Of a stretch of DNA of 64,000 nucleotides, positions 33,890-47,077 are shown piece by piece. Position 1 is the stretch's first letter. Every line of letters starts with the position of its first letter. The notes under the pieces are model-generated. The model was given only the letters and a program-made list of their open reading frames with translations, made no database searches and had not been told where the DNA came from. The stretch spans positions 65,581,852 through 65,645,851 of the forward strand of contig NC_084463.1 of the NCBI RefSeq assembly GCF_027409185.1. The letters run 5' to 3'. The translations under genes were made by a program, and so were the position numbers. Source of the DNA: Cynocephalus volans (Eukaryota; Chordata; Mammalia; Dermoptera; Cynocephalidae).

Positions 33890-34735
33890 TATTATCTCCC
33901 ACTTATGAATGAGGACATGCAGTATTTCTCTTTCTGTGCCTGGCTTATTTCACTTAACATAATTTTCTCCAAGCTCATCCATGTTGCTGTGAATGGCAAA
34001 ATTTCATTCTCTTTTATGGCTTAGTAGTATTCCATTGTGTATATATACCACATTTTCCTTATCCAGTTATTGTTGATGGACATTTAGGTTGGTTCAGTAT
34101 CTCGACTATTGTAGAAAGAGCTTTGATGAACTTGGGAGTGCAGATATCCCTTCAACATGATGATTTCCATTCCTTTGGGTTATATACACAGTAGTTGGAT
34201 TGCTGGATTGTGTGGTAGTTCTATCTGTAGTTGTTTGAGGAGGCTCCATACTGTTTTCCATAATGGCTGTAAAATTTACAGTCCCACCAACAATGTAAAA
34301 GGATTCCCCTTTCTCTGCATCCTTGCCAGCATTTGTTATTCTTTGTCTTTTTGACAATAGCCAGTCTAACTGGGGTGAGATGATATCTCAGTATGGTTTT
34401 GATTTGCATTTCCCTGATGCTTAATGATGTTGAGCATTTTTTCAGGTACTGGTTGGCCATTTGTATATCTTCTTTGAGAAATGTCTATTCAGCCCCCTTA
34501 CCCATTTTCTAATCAGATTTTTTTATTTTTTTACTGTTAAGCTGTTTGAGTTCCTTCTATATTCTGTTGCTGCTTTTGTTTGTTTTTTGTGGCTGACCTG
34601 TACAGGGATACAAACCCTTGACCTTGGTGTTACAACACCAAGCTCTAACCGTTGCACATTCTAGATATTAATCCCTTGTCAGATGTATAATTTGCAAATA
34701 TTTTCTCCCATTCTGTATACTCTGAATTCTAATGC
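33890..34735 (-). mobile_element. L1 3'-end fragment, antisense, holding a SINE
   Basis: Antisense L1 ORF2 end: minus-strand frames include [20 protein letters not shown] and [19 protein letters not shown], with stops and frameshifts. Plus-strand phrases include GAGGACATGCAGTATTTCTC and TTAGTAGTATTCCATTGTGT. Confidence 0.85.
34583..34652 (-). mobile_element. Truncated tRNA-derived SINE in L1, antisense
   Basis: The plus strand carries GTGGCTGACCTGTACAGGGA and ACCTTGGTGTTACAACACCA, like the older SINE copies at 5.35 and 8.9 kb. It lacks the A-box end. Confidence 0.65.
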
Positions 34736-34739
34736 TTAC

Positions 34740-35000
34740 AATTTCCTAAACCCACCATACTCTCTAATCATGGCTCAAATGTCACTTGCTTCAGAAACTC
34801 CTCTAATGCCTCATAAATAATATTCATGCTCCTATAGAACCCTGCGTATCTTTTATTCATAGCACTCAATCACACTTCATTGGAATCACCTTATATATCA
34901 TGTTCTCTTCAGTGTCCTAGCATACATCTGTTAATAAAATAATGCCTTGTACATACTTGATGTTCAATTACTATTTGTTGGATGAGTGAGTGAATGAAGG
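34740..35000 (+). repeat. L2 LINE 3' end, sense
   Basis: Phrases TGGCTCAAATGTCACTTGCT, AGAAACTCCTCTAATGCCTC, GTCCTAGCATACATCTGTTA and a GATGAGTGAGTGAATGAA terminus. Confidence 0.65.
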
Positions 35001-35734
35001 AGTGGCTCCATTTCCAAACCGAGAGAGGAATTTAGTAGGTTACCATAATAGTTTCTGACTTTCCTGACCTCCTTCAGGTAGCCAATACATAAGAGACTTT
35101 CTTGTTGATTGGTATTATTTGTGAAATTTATGCTAGTGGCAAAATTGGCAAATTTTTACCAAAATGGACTTCATTGCTTTGTTAGTCAAAAGTTTTCTCA
35201 GGCCCACATATCACTTTATTCTTTTTAAACTGCTTTCTATATTCATTAAAAACAATCAGATACATTTGTTCCTGGTACAATGTGCTAATTTTTTATGGTA
35301 TGATGCTGGGAGGAAATCTTTAGGAGATTATATTGTCTCCCCACGTTCTAGTGGGCTTTGACAGGGTAAAAATTTATTTTTGTACTTGCAGGACAGCACA
35401 TCCATTTAATTTCTTCATTCCAACTTTAGCATAATTTTCTAATCACAGTTCTGATTCAATTTTATCTTTCATTTTGGCACCAGCAAAGCACTCTCTCATT
35501 AATGCATGTTTATTCATCCTTCCTCACCATTGTTCATGGGATAGCAGGCTATCCTAAGACATCCTCACTGTAGTACATCTTCACTGCAAGATAAATGCCT
35601 TCTCCTGTACAGCTTGAAAGTTAGGGTTTCTCAAAGGAGTTTTGGCATTTCTTGATTGACTTTCCGTCAGAACCTTGAGAAAAAGACATATGAAGGAAGC
35701 AGAAGAATAATTGTTACTTTTAGCAGGAAGCTTA

Positions 35735-35945
35735 ATATTACTGTGGTTAAGAAAGTTTGGACTCTGGAGCCATATTCTTCCTGGGTTTGAACCCTGGATC
35801 TTCTTACCAGCTGTGAGAATTTTTGCAGTTACTTAACCTCCTCAGGCCTCACTTTCCTCGTAAAATGGGGTGACCTCAAAGGGGATTAAAAGTGTTAATA
35901 TTATAATGTATTTGGCATATTGTGATTGCTATATAAGTTTTTGTT
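35735..35945 (+). repeat. MIR SINE, sense, nearly full length
   Basis: Has ACTGTGGTTAAGAAAG, TTGGACTCTGGAGCCATA, CTGGGTTTGAACCCTGGATC, CTTAACCTCCTCAGGCCTC and GTAAAATGGGG in MIR order. Confidence 0.85.
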
Positions 35946-36364
35946 AAATAAAATCATTAAAATATATCAATCTGTCTGGTACCCTGTCACATAATGTCTA
36001 GTTTTCTGGGTGTTCCAGGTTTAGGCTTATCTTCTCAACTTGACTGTCTGCTCTTTGAGTGAAGAGACCGTATTTTCTGCTTTTCCAAATCTAAATGTTC
36101 AGTGCTGGCTATAGAACAGATATTTTGTAAATATTAGCTGAACTGAATGATTGATTTCTTTATTCCCCTAGCTAAGTAGGTCAGCTCTCAGTTGGAATGG
36201 AAAAAGGGATGAGTCTGCAGCTGCCTGACATAGTATAACACTGCCAGTGTTGAAAAGCCACACAAAGAAATGTCAATTCTGGAGTAAGCAGCTATTTAAT
36301 GTATGTTGACTTTATGCTCACATATTTACTATATCATGTATATTATCACTGCCATTAGTTTTCT

Positions 36365-36500
36365 GACACCTAGTTCCTAGTGTAATGGGAAGACACAGAG
36401 AGTGGATTCTAGGTCCCTGCTCTAGTGCTATATGACCCTGGTAGAGTCACCTATCCTTTCTGTGACTGGGACTTTTCCTTCATCTGTCAGTGATGGGGGA
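36365..36500 (+). repeat. MIR SINE fragment, sense
   Basis: GTGGATTCTAGGTCCCTGCT followed by CTATATGACCCTGGTAGAGT and TTCCTTCATCTGTCAGTGAT correspond to the diverged MIR core. Confidence 0.5.
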
Positions 36501-36769
36501 GGGGTGGATTGAAGTTGACTGAATATTTCATGTAGCCCTCAACTCTACAATTTTGTGTTCCTTTATTCTGATAGCAACTCAGCAACAAGTAGAATGGAAA
36601 ACAATATGAATGGTCCTTGCAAACCCTTTTATTGCAACTCTTAATACATCTCCGAGAGTGCATCTGTCACACTGCTGAGGAATAAGTAGTATCCTCTTTC
36701 AGTGCAAAGCTCAAACATTTGCTTATGTGGGATTTTTTGTCTGTTTATTATCATAATGTTATTTTAATA

Positions 36770-37446
36770 GCCAGCCTACACAGTGGCACCCAGTGGTTCT
36801 CACCTCCTGGTAGTCACACCCTGGCCTAATCCCCTTCTACGTTTGTTTTTTTTGTGTGTGTGTCATTTTTGTGACCGGCCGCACCGCGCTCAGCCAGTGA
36901 GCGCACCGGCCATCCTTATATAGGATCCGAACCCGCGGCGGGAGCACTGCTTGGGCTCCCAGCGCCGCACTCTCCCGAGTGCGCCACGGGGTTGGCCCCT
37001 AATCCCCTTCTACGTTGCATCACAGTTGATCTGTGTAACCAATAGGATTTGGCAAAAGTGATGTTGTGTGGCTTCTGAGTTTAGGTTATAAAAGAAGCTT
37101 CCCTCTTGATTGCTCTCACACTCTCTTTCTCTGATCACTTGATCTGGGGGATGCCATTTCATGAGCAGTCCTGTGGAGAGACCCACAGCAGAGGAACTGA
37201 AGCCTCCGAGTAACAGCCACATGATGAGCTTGGAAGCAGACTTTCCAATGCCAGTCAAGTCTTCAGAGATGGCAGCCCCAGATGAAAGCTTGACTGCAGC
37301 CTCATAAGAGATATGAGCCATACCCAACCAGCTAAGGAACTCCCTGATTACTGACCCTTAGAAACTGTATAAGATAATAAATATTTGTTGTTTTAAGTTG
37401 CTATGTTTTGGGGTAATTTGTTAGGCAGCAATAGACAACTAACACA
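36770..37446 (+). mobile_element. MaLR-type LTR (MLT1-like), sense, split by a SINE
   Basis: Reads from ACCTCCTGGTAGTCACACC through AGGTTATAAAAGAAGCTTCC and TTTGTTGTTTTAAGTTGCTA to GCAGCAATAGACAACTAACA, the MLT1-type 3' end. A young SINE sits at 36844-36997. Confidence 0.7.
36844..36997 (-). mobile_element. Young dimeric tRNA-Ile-derived SINE, antisense
   Basis: Perfect 19-bp duplication CCTAATCCCCTTCTACGTT at 36825-36843 and 36998-37016. The body is CpG-rich, with GGATCCTATATAAGG on the minus strand and GCTCACTGGCTGAGC. Same family as 4926-5096. Confidence 0.9.
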
Positions 37447-37629
37447 GTCATCTTCAAACTATGAAGAAACTAGCTTTCTAAAATGTTTCTGTCGCATACC
37501 TTTTATGTATTCTTATAGCTGGAGGTGGAAAGATAGAAACAGATACTATTCTCATTTATAAATAAAAACTGTGATTTCTCAGATCATGTAATTTGTTGGA
37601 AAAGGGACCAGACAACATTCTTTCTTTTT

Positions 37630-38600
37630 AAAAACAGCTTTATTGAGATACAGTTCATACTGTTTAACTTAGCCATTAAAAGCATACACTTCTGTGGTTT
37701 TTATTATATTGACAGGGATGTGCAACCATCACCACCATCTTAGAGCATTTTCATACTCCAAAAACAAACCTGTAGCCATTAACCGTAACTCCTCATTCTC
37801 TCCCACCCACCCCCACTCCATTGCTAGCTCTAAGCAACCACTCATCTATTTTCTGTTTCTTATATTTTCTGTTTCTTCCTTTCTTTGCCTCTTCTGGACA
37901 TTCCATATAACTGGAATCATATGCCATGTGGTTTTTTGTGACTGGCTTCTTTCAGTTAGTGTAGTGTTTTCAAGGTTCATCCATGTTGTAGCATTTATCA
38001 GTACTTCATTAATTTTTTATTGCCAAATAACCTTCCATTATATGGATAGATACCACGTTTTGTTTCTTTATTCATCAGTTGATGGAAAATTAGGTTGTTT
38101 CCACCTTTTGGCTATTTATGAATAACACTGCTGTAAACATTCTTTTACAAGTTTTGTGTGAACATCTGTTTCATTTTTCTTGGGTATATACTAGGAATAG
38201 AATTGTTGGGTCTTATGGTAACACTATGTTTAACTTTTTAAGGAACTGCCAAACTATTTTTCAAGGCAGCTTCGCCATTCTACCTTCCCACCTGCAATAT
38301 ATGAAGGTTCCAATTTCTCCACATACTTACCAAAACATTATTTTCTGTCTTTTTGATTATAGCCGTCTTTGTGTGTGTGAAGAGGTTACTTATTATGGTT
38401 TTGATTTGTGTTTCCCTAATGATATTGAGCATATTTTCAAGTGTTTATTTGCTATTTGTGTATCTTTTGGGAGGGAATTTATATTTAAAACTTAAACCAT
38501 CTTTAATTGGTTATTTGAATTTTTATTAATGAGTTATAAGAGTTATTTGTATATTATCAAATTCTTAAAATTATTTGCATATTGCAAAGTACAAGATTTT
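37630..38600 (-). mobile_element. Old L1M 3' end, antisense
   Basis: Plus strand: CAGCTTTATTGAGATACAGT, ACCATCACCACCATCTTAGA, AAATAACCTTCCATTATATG and CTGTAAACATTCTTTTACAA. All frames are broken. Confidence 0.8.
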
Positions 38601-38990
38601 TTAATTTTTATTTTTAATTATTAGCATTTCATTATTACAAATTATCATTTTTCTTTATGCCCTTTACCCAACCTTTCACTTCCCAAACCCTTTCCCTCCC
38701 TCCTCTCTCCCTCTAGTGTCCTAGCATTTGTTCTCTCCTTCTGAAAGTTCAGTGTATTGTTGTGGTCTTTTCTTCCTTCCTTCCTTCCCTCCTACCCTCC
38801 CTCCTTCCTTTCTTTCTTCCTCCCTCCCCTCCTTTCCTTTCTCCTTTCCTTTTTCCTTTCCTTTCCTTTCCTCCCAGTTAATGAATGAAAATGTGGCATT
38901 TCTCTTTCCTTGTCTGGCTTATTTCACTTAACATAATTTTCTCCAGACTCATCCGTGTTGCTACAAAAGGCAGAACCATATGCCAGGTTT
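38601..38990 (-). mobile_element. L1 3'-end fragment with (TTCC)n, antisense
   Basis: CTCCTTCTGAAAGTTCAGTG, then a TTCC/TCCC-rich tract at about 38770-38875, then TGGCTTATTTCACTTAACAT. This is a younger L1 3' UTR and end of ORF2. Confidence 0.75.
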
Positions 38991-39039
38991 TACGCTAATA
39001 TTTTGTGTATACATTGTTTGGCAGCTTTTCCATTTTCCA

Positions 39040-39190
39040 AATAAAGATATTTAATCTTAGAGGTTTAAAATAAATTATCTTATGTTTTGCAACTATTAAG
39101 TAGCAGAGTTGAAATTTAAATCTACTTCTCTCTGACTCTAAAGTTTGTTCTCTTAGCCAGCATACTAGATTGCCTCAATAAGATCAATTC
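39040..39190 (-). repeat. MIR fragment, antisense
   Basis: GTAGCAGAGTTGAAATTTAA and CTCTGACTCTAAAGTTTGTT followed by a TGCCTC end match antisense MIR. Confidence 0.5.
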
Positions 39191-39719
39191 AATTTTGAGA
39201 ATTTTCTGTATCTTAAGATAAAGACCATTCCTAGGAGCTGGGTAAAGAAATGTCATTGTTACTATTATAATCTTATGTGGCCATTAGGTTCTATGTGTTG
39301 TGGCTTCATGTAGACAGGTCATCAGCTTAAATGAAAATGACAGAATGATTCTGAAATGATTCAGACACCAAATCATTGACTTTTATCTCTAAGTCATGGA
39401 GGCTAAATCTTCCTATAAATTATATTGCTTAATGTAATTATTTTATTACTTCATATATTTTTTAGTATAAAGTAGAAATTTTATTTATTTTATTTTATAT
39501 TATTTTCTTTTGTTTTCACTTTTGGCCATAAGTTTTAATGCTAATTTCTAAGTTTATGGCCTGTACCAGAGAATATGGTAGTATGGTATCTGATTTTAAG
39601 AAATTTTTTATGACTTGATATATAGTTAGGTTTTTATGAGTATTACATGTATGTATGTGAAGTATTACCAGTTATATAAATAATCAATATTCTTCCTAAT
39701 ATTTTATCCTCTTACTCTG
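39191..39719. other. No feature seen
   Basis: AT-rich sequence without a recognised element or gene. Confidence 0.35.
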
Positions 39720-42700
39720 TCACTTGCCAAAAGAGCTATGAAATGTTTCCCACTTCAATTGTGGACTCACAAACTTGTTATTCTATTAATTTCTTGCTGT
39801 ATATGTTTCGAACCTATATTGTTAGGTCCATAAAGTGTAGGATCTTTTTGGTGTATTGTACTTTTTATCAAATGGAAATATCCCTCTCTGTCCCGTATAT
39901 TCTTTTGTGTCCGTCTCTTTGGGCTCAGCAGAATGTTTTTGAGATTCATCTATGTTGTATGTAGGAGACGTTTGTTCCTTTTTATTGCCAAGTAGTATCC
40001 ATTGCACCTTGTATACCGCAATTAGTTTACTCATTCATGTGTCAATAGACATTTGAGTTGCTTGCAGTTTGGGGTTATTATTAAGAAAGCTGTTAAGAAT
40101 ATTTGTATGCGAGTCTTTATGTGGACATTGTCTTCACTCTGGGTAAATACCTAAGAGTTGAATTCCTGAATCATATAGTATTTGTTTAACTTTAAAGGAG
40201 ACTACCATACTGTTTTCTAAAATGGTTGTACAATTTTACATACCCATCAGCAATGTATGAGATTTCCAGGTGTTCTACATCCTCACCAAAACTTAGCAAT
40301 GATAATTTAAAAAATTTTAGCCATTCTAGTGGGCATATGGTGGTTTTAATGTTCACGTTCCTGGAGATAAATGATATCATGCATCATTTTATAGAATTAT
40401 TGCCTGTTCATATGTTTTTCTTTGTGATCTGTTTAAATTTCTTGCCCATTTTTTAATTTATAAACTTATGGAATTGAAAGAGTTCTTTATATATTCTGGA
40501 TATAGCTCCTTTGTCCAGTATAAATATTGAGAATTTTTTCTCTAAACCTGTCTTTGTCTTTTTATTTTCTTAACAGTATTTTTTTTTTTTTTTGAGGAGC
40601 AAAAGTTTTTAATTATGTTTAATTAAGTTTTTATTATTCCCCAATTGGATTGGGAAAAGAGGACATGTGTTTTCACTCTGGAACCTTTGTGAAAAATCAA
40701 TTGACCTGTATGTATAGGTCTACTTCTGGAGTCAATTCTATTCCATCAATCTGTATGTATATATTTTCATTACTTTGCTTTCCAAAGTATCTTGTTTTGT
40801 TGGTATTGTGACTATTTTAAAAATTTTATGTTCCATTTGCTCATTGCTAATATGTAGAAATACAATTGATTTTATTAACTTTTTATCCTTTAACCTTGCT
40901 AAGTTCACTTATTAAATTCTATTAGCTCTTTTTAAATAAAATTCTGTTAGCTTTAATGTAGATTTCTCAGTATAGTCTTTGTTCACATTCATTTTCTTTA
41001 TGAATAAAAACAGTTTTATTTCTTCCATTCTAATTTTTGATATTTATTTTCTTTTCTGGCCATAATGTACTGGCTAGAACTTCTAGTATATTATTGAACA
41101 GAAATGGTAAGGAAGATATACTTTCTTTATTCCTGACCTTAGGTAGGAATATATCAGTCTTTCAACTTTAAGTATGCTACCTTTAGAATTTTTTTGGAAG
41201 ATGCCCTTTGTGAAGTACGAAGTGCCCTTTAATTCCAGTAATTGAGTATTTTATCATGAATGAGTGTAGAATTTTGTCAAATGCTTTTTCTGCAACTTTG
41301 ATATGATCATGTTGGGGTTTTGTGAGGGTTTTCAGACTTAATTTGGTGAATTATGTTATTTCATTTTTTAAATAATCTTTTTATTTTGGAATAATTTAGA
41401 TTTAGAGAAAAGCTTTAGAAAAGCAGTTTCTGCACAGCCCCCAACCAGGGAACGCTATTGTTTATATTTGACAATATTACAGTATATTTGTCATAACTAA
41501 TGAACCAACATTTTTAACTAAAGGCCATACCTTATTCAGATTTTCTTAGTTTTTATCTATTTTTTTTTTTTTTTTTGTATCTCAAGATCCTATCTAGGAT
41601 ACCACATTAGATTTAGTCAGCATATTTCTTTAATCTCCACTAGATTGTGACAGTTTCTTAGACTTACCTTGTTTTTGATGATGATTTTGAATAGCACTGG
41701 CTAGATAATTTGGTAGAATGTCCTTCAGTTTGGATTTATCTGATGTATTTTTGTGTTTAGAAGGGGGTTATGATTTATGAATTATTTTTCTGTCTGTGTT
41801 CATGTGAGATAGGGGTCTGTAATTTTCTGGTAACATCTTTGTCTGGTTTTGGTATTAGGATAATGGTGGCCTCATAAAATGGGTTGGAAAGTGTTACCTC
41901 CTCCTTTTGAAAGTGTGTGAGGGAAGGTCATTATTTCTTCTTAAAATGTTTGGTAGAATTTATCAGTGAAATTATCTAGTGTTTGAGTTTTTTTCTGGGA
42001 AGATTTTAGATTATATTATCGTTAATATATATAGAACTATTTTGGTATTCAGTTCTTTCATGAGTCAATTTTGTTCATTTGTGTCTTTCAAGAAATGTGT
42101 ACATTTCATCCCAATTATCAACTTAATCAACACAAAGTTAAGCATAATATTCTTTTTTTATGTTTTTGATGTATGTGGGAACTATAATAATCATCATTCT
42201 TTTATTCTTGGTATTGGTGATTTCCAAATTATCTTTTATTCCCTACGTCAGTCTAGCTAGAGGTGTATCAATTTTGTTTATCTTTTCAACAAACCAGCAT
42301 TTGGTTTTGTTGTTTTTCTCGATTGTATTTACTTTCTATTTTATTGACTTACTTTTTGTCTTTAAAGATTTATTGAAGTGTAATTATGTACAATAAAGTG
42401 CACATGTTTAAAGTGTACTATTTGATGGATTTTGATACATTAGGTACCTGTGCAACGAATACAGCAATTAAGATAATGAACATTTATATAACCTCCAAAG
42501 TATCCTTGTATGCCTTTGTAATCAATCCTCCTTTGATACCTCCAGCCCACCCTCTGGCAATCAGTGATCTACTTGATGTTACTATAAATTAGTTTGCATT
42601 TCTGAGAATTTTATATAAATACTGGGCCACTTTCTATGGCTGAATGGTATTGCACTGTGTGAGCAGACCACAATTTGCTACCCCTTTTAAATGCTGGTGG

Positions 42701-44499
42701 ACGATATGGTTTTCTTCGAGTTTTTTGATTAAAAATAAAGTTGCTGTGTATGTTCACATACAAGTATGAGTATTTGTGTGTATCTTGTTTACATATACTT
42801 TCATTTCTTGATAAATACCAAGAAGTGGTAGCTGGATTGTAAGGTAGATATATTAAGAAAATGACAAATTGTTTTCAAAATGGTTGTACCATTTTATATT
42901 CCCACTAGCAATGTATGAACGTTACAGTTGTTCAGCATCCTTGCTAACACTTGCTATGGTCATTCTTTTTAATTTTAGGCATTCTGTGTGTGTGTCATTA
43001 TATTTCTTTGTGGTTTTAACTGGTATTTCCCTGATGACTGATGATGTTGAGCATGTTTTCATGGGCTTATTTAGCATCTGTGTATCATTTTTGGTAAAGT
43101 GTCAGGTTGAAATCTCTTCAGTTTTTGTTGGGCCATTTTTCTATTGTTGAATTTTAAGTGTTCTTTATAAATTCCAAATCTGTGCTGTCTAGTGTGGTAG
43201 CCACTAATCACTGGCAATGTATATTCAAATGAACTAAAATTATATATTATAAATTTAATTTCCCAGCCACACTAACCTCATTTCAAAAGCTCCTTATTAC
43301 AGTCATTTATTAGTTCTAGTAGCATTTTAAAAATAGATTTATTAGAATTTTCTACATAAACAATCGTATCATCTTTTACTCAATGCCCCTTATATTCATG
43401 AAGTTTCTCCATTTTGGCTGTTTGGAACAAGAAATATTTCCAGCCTTGTAAGTTCAGGGTATCACTCTACCTGCTTTTCCTTGATGGTGATTTCTACAAC
43501 CTGAGTTAGTTTCCTCACTCGCGTGCATTGATCAGTTCTCAGATGAAAACTTATGAGGAACCCTTTGCAGATCTCTGAGCTCTGTAGACAGCTCTTTCCT
43601 CACTGGCACTCTGCTTTTTGAATTCTAGCCATATTGGCCTGCTTGAATTCTTGACTCTGTCTCCTCAAGTTGGGCTCTGTTTTGCTTCCTCCTTGTACTG
43701 TGGGGTGGAATATCTCTCTGGGCAGCAATCTGGGACAATCTCAGAACTCACCTTGTTTATTTGCGTTCTCTTAGTATTACTGTTCTGTACTTCTGTTGTC
43801 CAATGTCTGAAAATGATTATTTCATATATTATTTCCCATTATTTTGTAGTTTAAGTTATACTAGCATGGTTAAAAACAGAAATCTCTATTTTAATGACTT
43901 TTGCTCTTATCTTTATTATTTCCTTCCTTTCACTTATTTTGGATTATATTTGCTCTTCTTTTCCTAGCTTCTTAAAATAGAAACTCAGATTACTGATTTT
44001 AGATCTTTATCTTTTCTAAGGAGACATTTTTTTCCTAAGCATTGTTTTAGGTGCATTCCACAAACTTGGATATATTGTGTTTTCATTTTTCTTCAGTTCA
44101 AAATGTTTTCTAATTTCCCTGTGATTTCATCTTATACCTGTGGCTTATTTTTTTGTGTTGTTTAATTTCCAAATATTTCAGCACTTTCTGAGTGTCTTGC
44201 TGTTATTGTCCTTAATCTAATTATATTGTAATTGGAAAACATGCTCTGTATGATTTCTGCAAATTACCAGCTGGGATTTTGATTGGGATTGCACTGAATC
44301 TGTAGATCATTATGGTAGTATCGATATCATAACAGTATCGATTCTTCCAATATATGAACAAAATATATTTCTCTGTTATTTAGGTCTTCTTTAAAATCTC
44401 TCAACAGTGCTTTGCAGTTTGCAGTGTACTGGATACAGTACATATTTTTAGCATATTTACCCCCATTTCATATTTTAATGCTTTTAGGAATAGGGTTTT
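39720..44499 (-). mobile_element. Nest of old L1M fragments, antisense
   Basis: Successive antisense L1 phrases occur: ATGTTTTTGAGATTCATCTA (39935), TCTTTATATATTCTGGATAT (40483), TATGATCATGTTGGGGTTTT (41301), AAAGATTTATTGAAGTGTAA (42364, a second L1 3' end running to about 43190) and TTTTGATTGGGATTGCACTG (44277). A stretch at 41370-41700 (TACCACATTAGATTTAGTCA) is another ancient repeat, and 43190-43315 is the repeat also seen at 30.74 kb. No frame is intact. The last part resumes at 49936. Confidence 0.7.
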
Positions 44500-45362
44500 T
44501 TATTTCATTTTTTGCATGTTCCTGGGGTACAAAGCTGACTGTCACCACCTGTGTCCAAGATGTGATGATCAGATCAGTATTGTCAGTATGCCCATTACCA
44601 CAAATTGCCATTATTCCTCATGTCCCCCACCCAACCTCTCTCTAGCCTCTCACACCCTCCATCCATCCACCCTCTGGCAACCCTACCTATGTTCTCTCCA
44701 TCTGCAAGTCCAAAGCACCACTGTGGTGTTTCTGTCTTTCCTTCTTTTTCTTTTAGCTCCCACTTATGAGTGAGGACATGTGGTATTTTTCCCACTGTGC
44801 ATGATTTATTTGCTTAACATAATTTTCCCAATGCTCATCCATGCTGCTGTGAATGGCAGAATTTCATTCTTTTTTATGACTGAGGTATATTCAATAGTGT
44901 ATATATATCACATTTTCCTTATCCAGTCATCTGTCGATGGACTTTTAGGTTGGTTCTATATCTTGGCTATTGTAAATAGAGCTGTGATAAACATGGGAGT
45001 ACATGCATCCCTTCAGCAAATCTCCCACCAACAGTGTAGGAGAGTTCCCCTCTTTCCACATCCTCGCAAGCATTTATTATTCTCAGTCTTTTTTATTATA
45101 GCTAGTATAACTGGGGTGAGATGATATCTCAGTTTGATTTTAATTTGCATTTCCATGATGATAAGTGATGTTGAACATTTCTTTATGTACCTGTTGACCA
45201 TTTGAATGTCTTCCTTCAACAAAATGGCTATTTGTCTCCTTTGCCCATTTTTTAATTGGGTTCTTCAGGTTTTTTTTTTTTTTTTTTACTGTATAGTTGT
45301 TTCAGTTCCTTGTATATTCTGGATGTTAATCCCTTGTTGGATGAATAGTTTGCAAATATTTT

Positions 45363-45491
45363 TTTTTTTTTTTTGTCGTTTTTTCGTGACCGGCACTCAC
45401 CGGTCAGTCCTATATAGGATCCGAACCCGCGGCGGGAGCGTCGCCGCGCTGCCAGCGCAGCACTCTACCAAGTGCGCCACGGGCTCGGCCC
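45363..45491 (-). mobile_element. Young tRNA-Ile-derived SINE, antisense, shortened second unit
   Basis: Perfect 17-bp duplication TAGTTTGCAAATATTTT at 45346-45362 and 45492-45508. The minus strand has GGCCGAGCCCGTGGCGCACT and GGATCCTATATAGG, but the second tRNA-like half is cut to a short CCGGTGAGTGCCGGTCACG segment. It is a deleted variant of the dimeric copies. Confidence 0.9.
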
Positions 45492-46262
45492 TAGTTTGCA
45501 AATATTTTCTCTCATTCTGTAGGTTGTCATTGCACCGTATTGATTATTTCCTTTGCTGTGCAGAAGCTTTTTAGTTTGATATAGTCCCATTTATTTATTT
45601 TTTCTTTTGCTGCCTGTGCTTTGGGTGTCATATTCCTAAAGACTTTTCTTAGTCCTACTTCCTGAAGTTCAGTTTCCCGTATGTTTTCTTGAGTAGTTTT
45701 ATAGTTTTGGGTCTTAATAATAATGCTTTAATCCATTTCGAGTTGATTTTGGTATATGGTGAGAGATACAGGTCTAGTTTCATTCTTCTACATATGGGTG
45801 TCCAGTTTTCCCAGCACCGTTTATTGAAGAGGCTGATGTACATTCTCGGTGCCTTTGTCCAAAATCAGTTGGCTGTAAGCATGTGTGTGGATTTCTGGGT
45901 TCTCTATTCTAGTCCATTGGTCTGAGAGTCTGTTTCTATTCAACTACCGTGCTGTTTTGATTAATAAAATTTTGTAGTATTATTTGAAGTCAGGTAGTAT
46001 GATGCCTCTGCCTTTTTTATTTTTTGCTTAGGATTCCTGTGTCTATTTTGGGGTCTTTTGTTGTTCTATATGAATGTTAGGATTGTTTTTTCTATTTTTG
46101 TGAAGAATGTCATTGGTATTTTGATGGAGATTGCATTGAATCTGTAGATCACTCTAGGAAGTATGGACATTTTCACAATGTTGATTCTTCCAATCCAAGA
46201 GCATGGAATGTCTTTCCATCTTTTTGTGTCTTCTTTAATTCCTTTCAGTTCAGTAGTGATTT

Positions 46263-47077
46263 TTAGTTCTCATTGTAGAGATCTTTGACCTCCTTTGTTG
46301 GGTTGATTCCTAGGTGTTTTATTTTTTTGGTTACTATTGTAAATGGGCTTGCTTTCTTGATTTCCCTTGCAGTTAGTTTGTTATTGGAGAATATATACGC
46401 AACTGATTTGGGGTCGTTGATTTTATATTCTGCAACATTACTGAAATTTTTAATCAGCTCTAAGAGTTTTTTGGTAGAATCTTTAGGTTTTTTTATATAT
46501 AGGATCATGTCATCTGCAAAGAGGGACAGTTTGATTTCATCTTTTCCAATCTGGATGCCCTTAATTTCTTTCTCTTGCATGATTGCTTTGTCTAGTACTC
46601 CAGTACTGTGTTAAATAGGAGTGGTGATAGTGGGCATCCTTGTCTTGTTTCTATTTTTAGGGGAAAAGCCTTTAGATATTCCCCATTCAGGATGATGTTG
46701 GTGGTGGGCTTGTCGTAAGTGGCTTTTATTGTGTTGAGATAGATTCCTTCTATACCTAATTTGCTGAGAGTTTATCATGAAGCAATGTTGAATTTTCTCA
46801 AATGCTTTTTCTGCATCTATTGAGATAATCATATGTTTGTTATCCTTGACTTTGTTGATGCTGTATATCACATTTATTGACTTGCATATATTCAACCATC
46901 CTTGCATACTTGGGATGAATCCCACTTGATTGTGCTATATAACTTTTCTGATGTGTTGCTGTATATTCTGATTGCTAGTATTTTGTTGAGGATTTTTGTG
47001 TCTATGTTTGTCAATGACATTGGCCTGTAGTTTTCTTTTTTTGTTGTATCTTTGTCTGGTTTTGGTATCAAAGTCAT
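46263..47077 (-). pseudogene. L1 ORF2 reverse transcriptase region, broken
   Basis: Three overlapping minus frames carry consecutive RT blocks: [20 protein letters not shown] (start of RT), then [16 protein letters not shown]-like and [11 protein letters not shown], then [20 protein letters not shown]. They are separated by frameshifts and stops, so no enzyme can be made. Confidence 0.85.

Noticed and set aside
33833-34024. Plus-strand 63-codon frame
   Set aside because: Antisense shadow of an L1 3' end.
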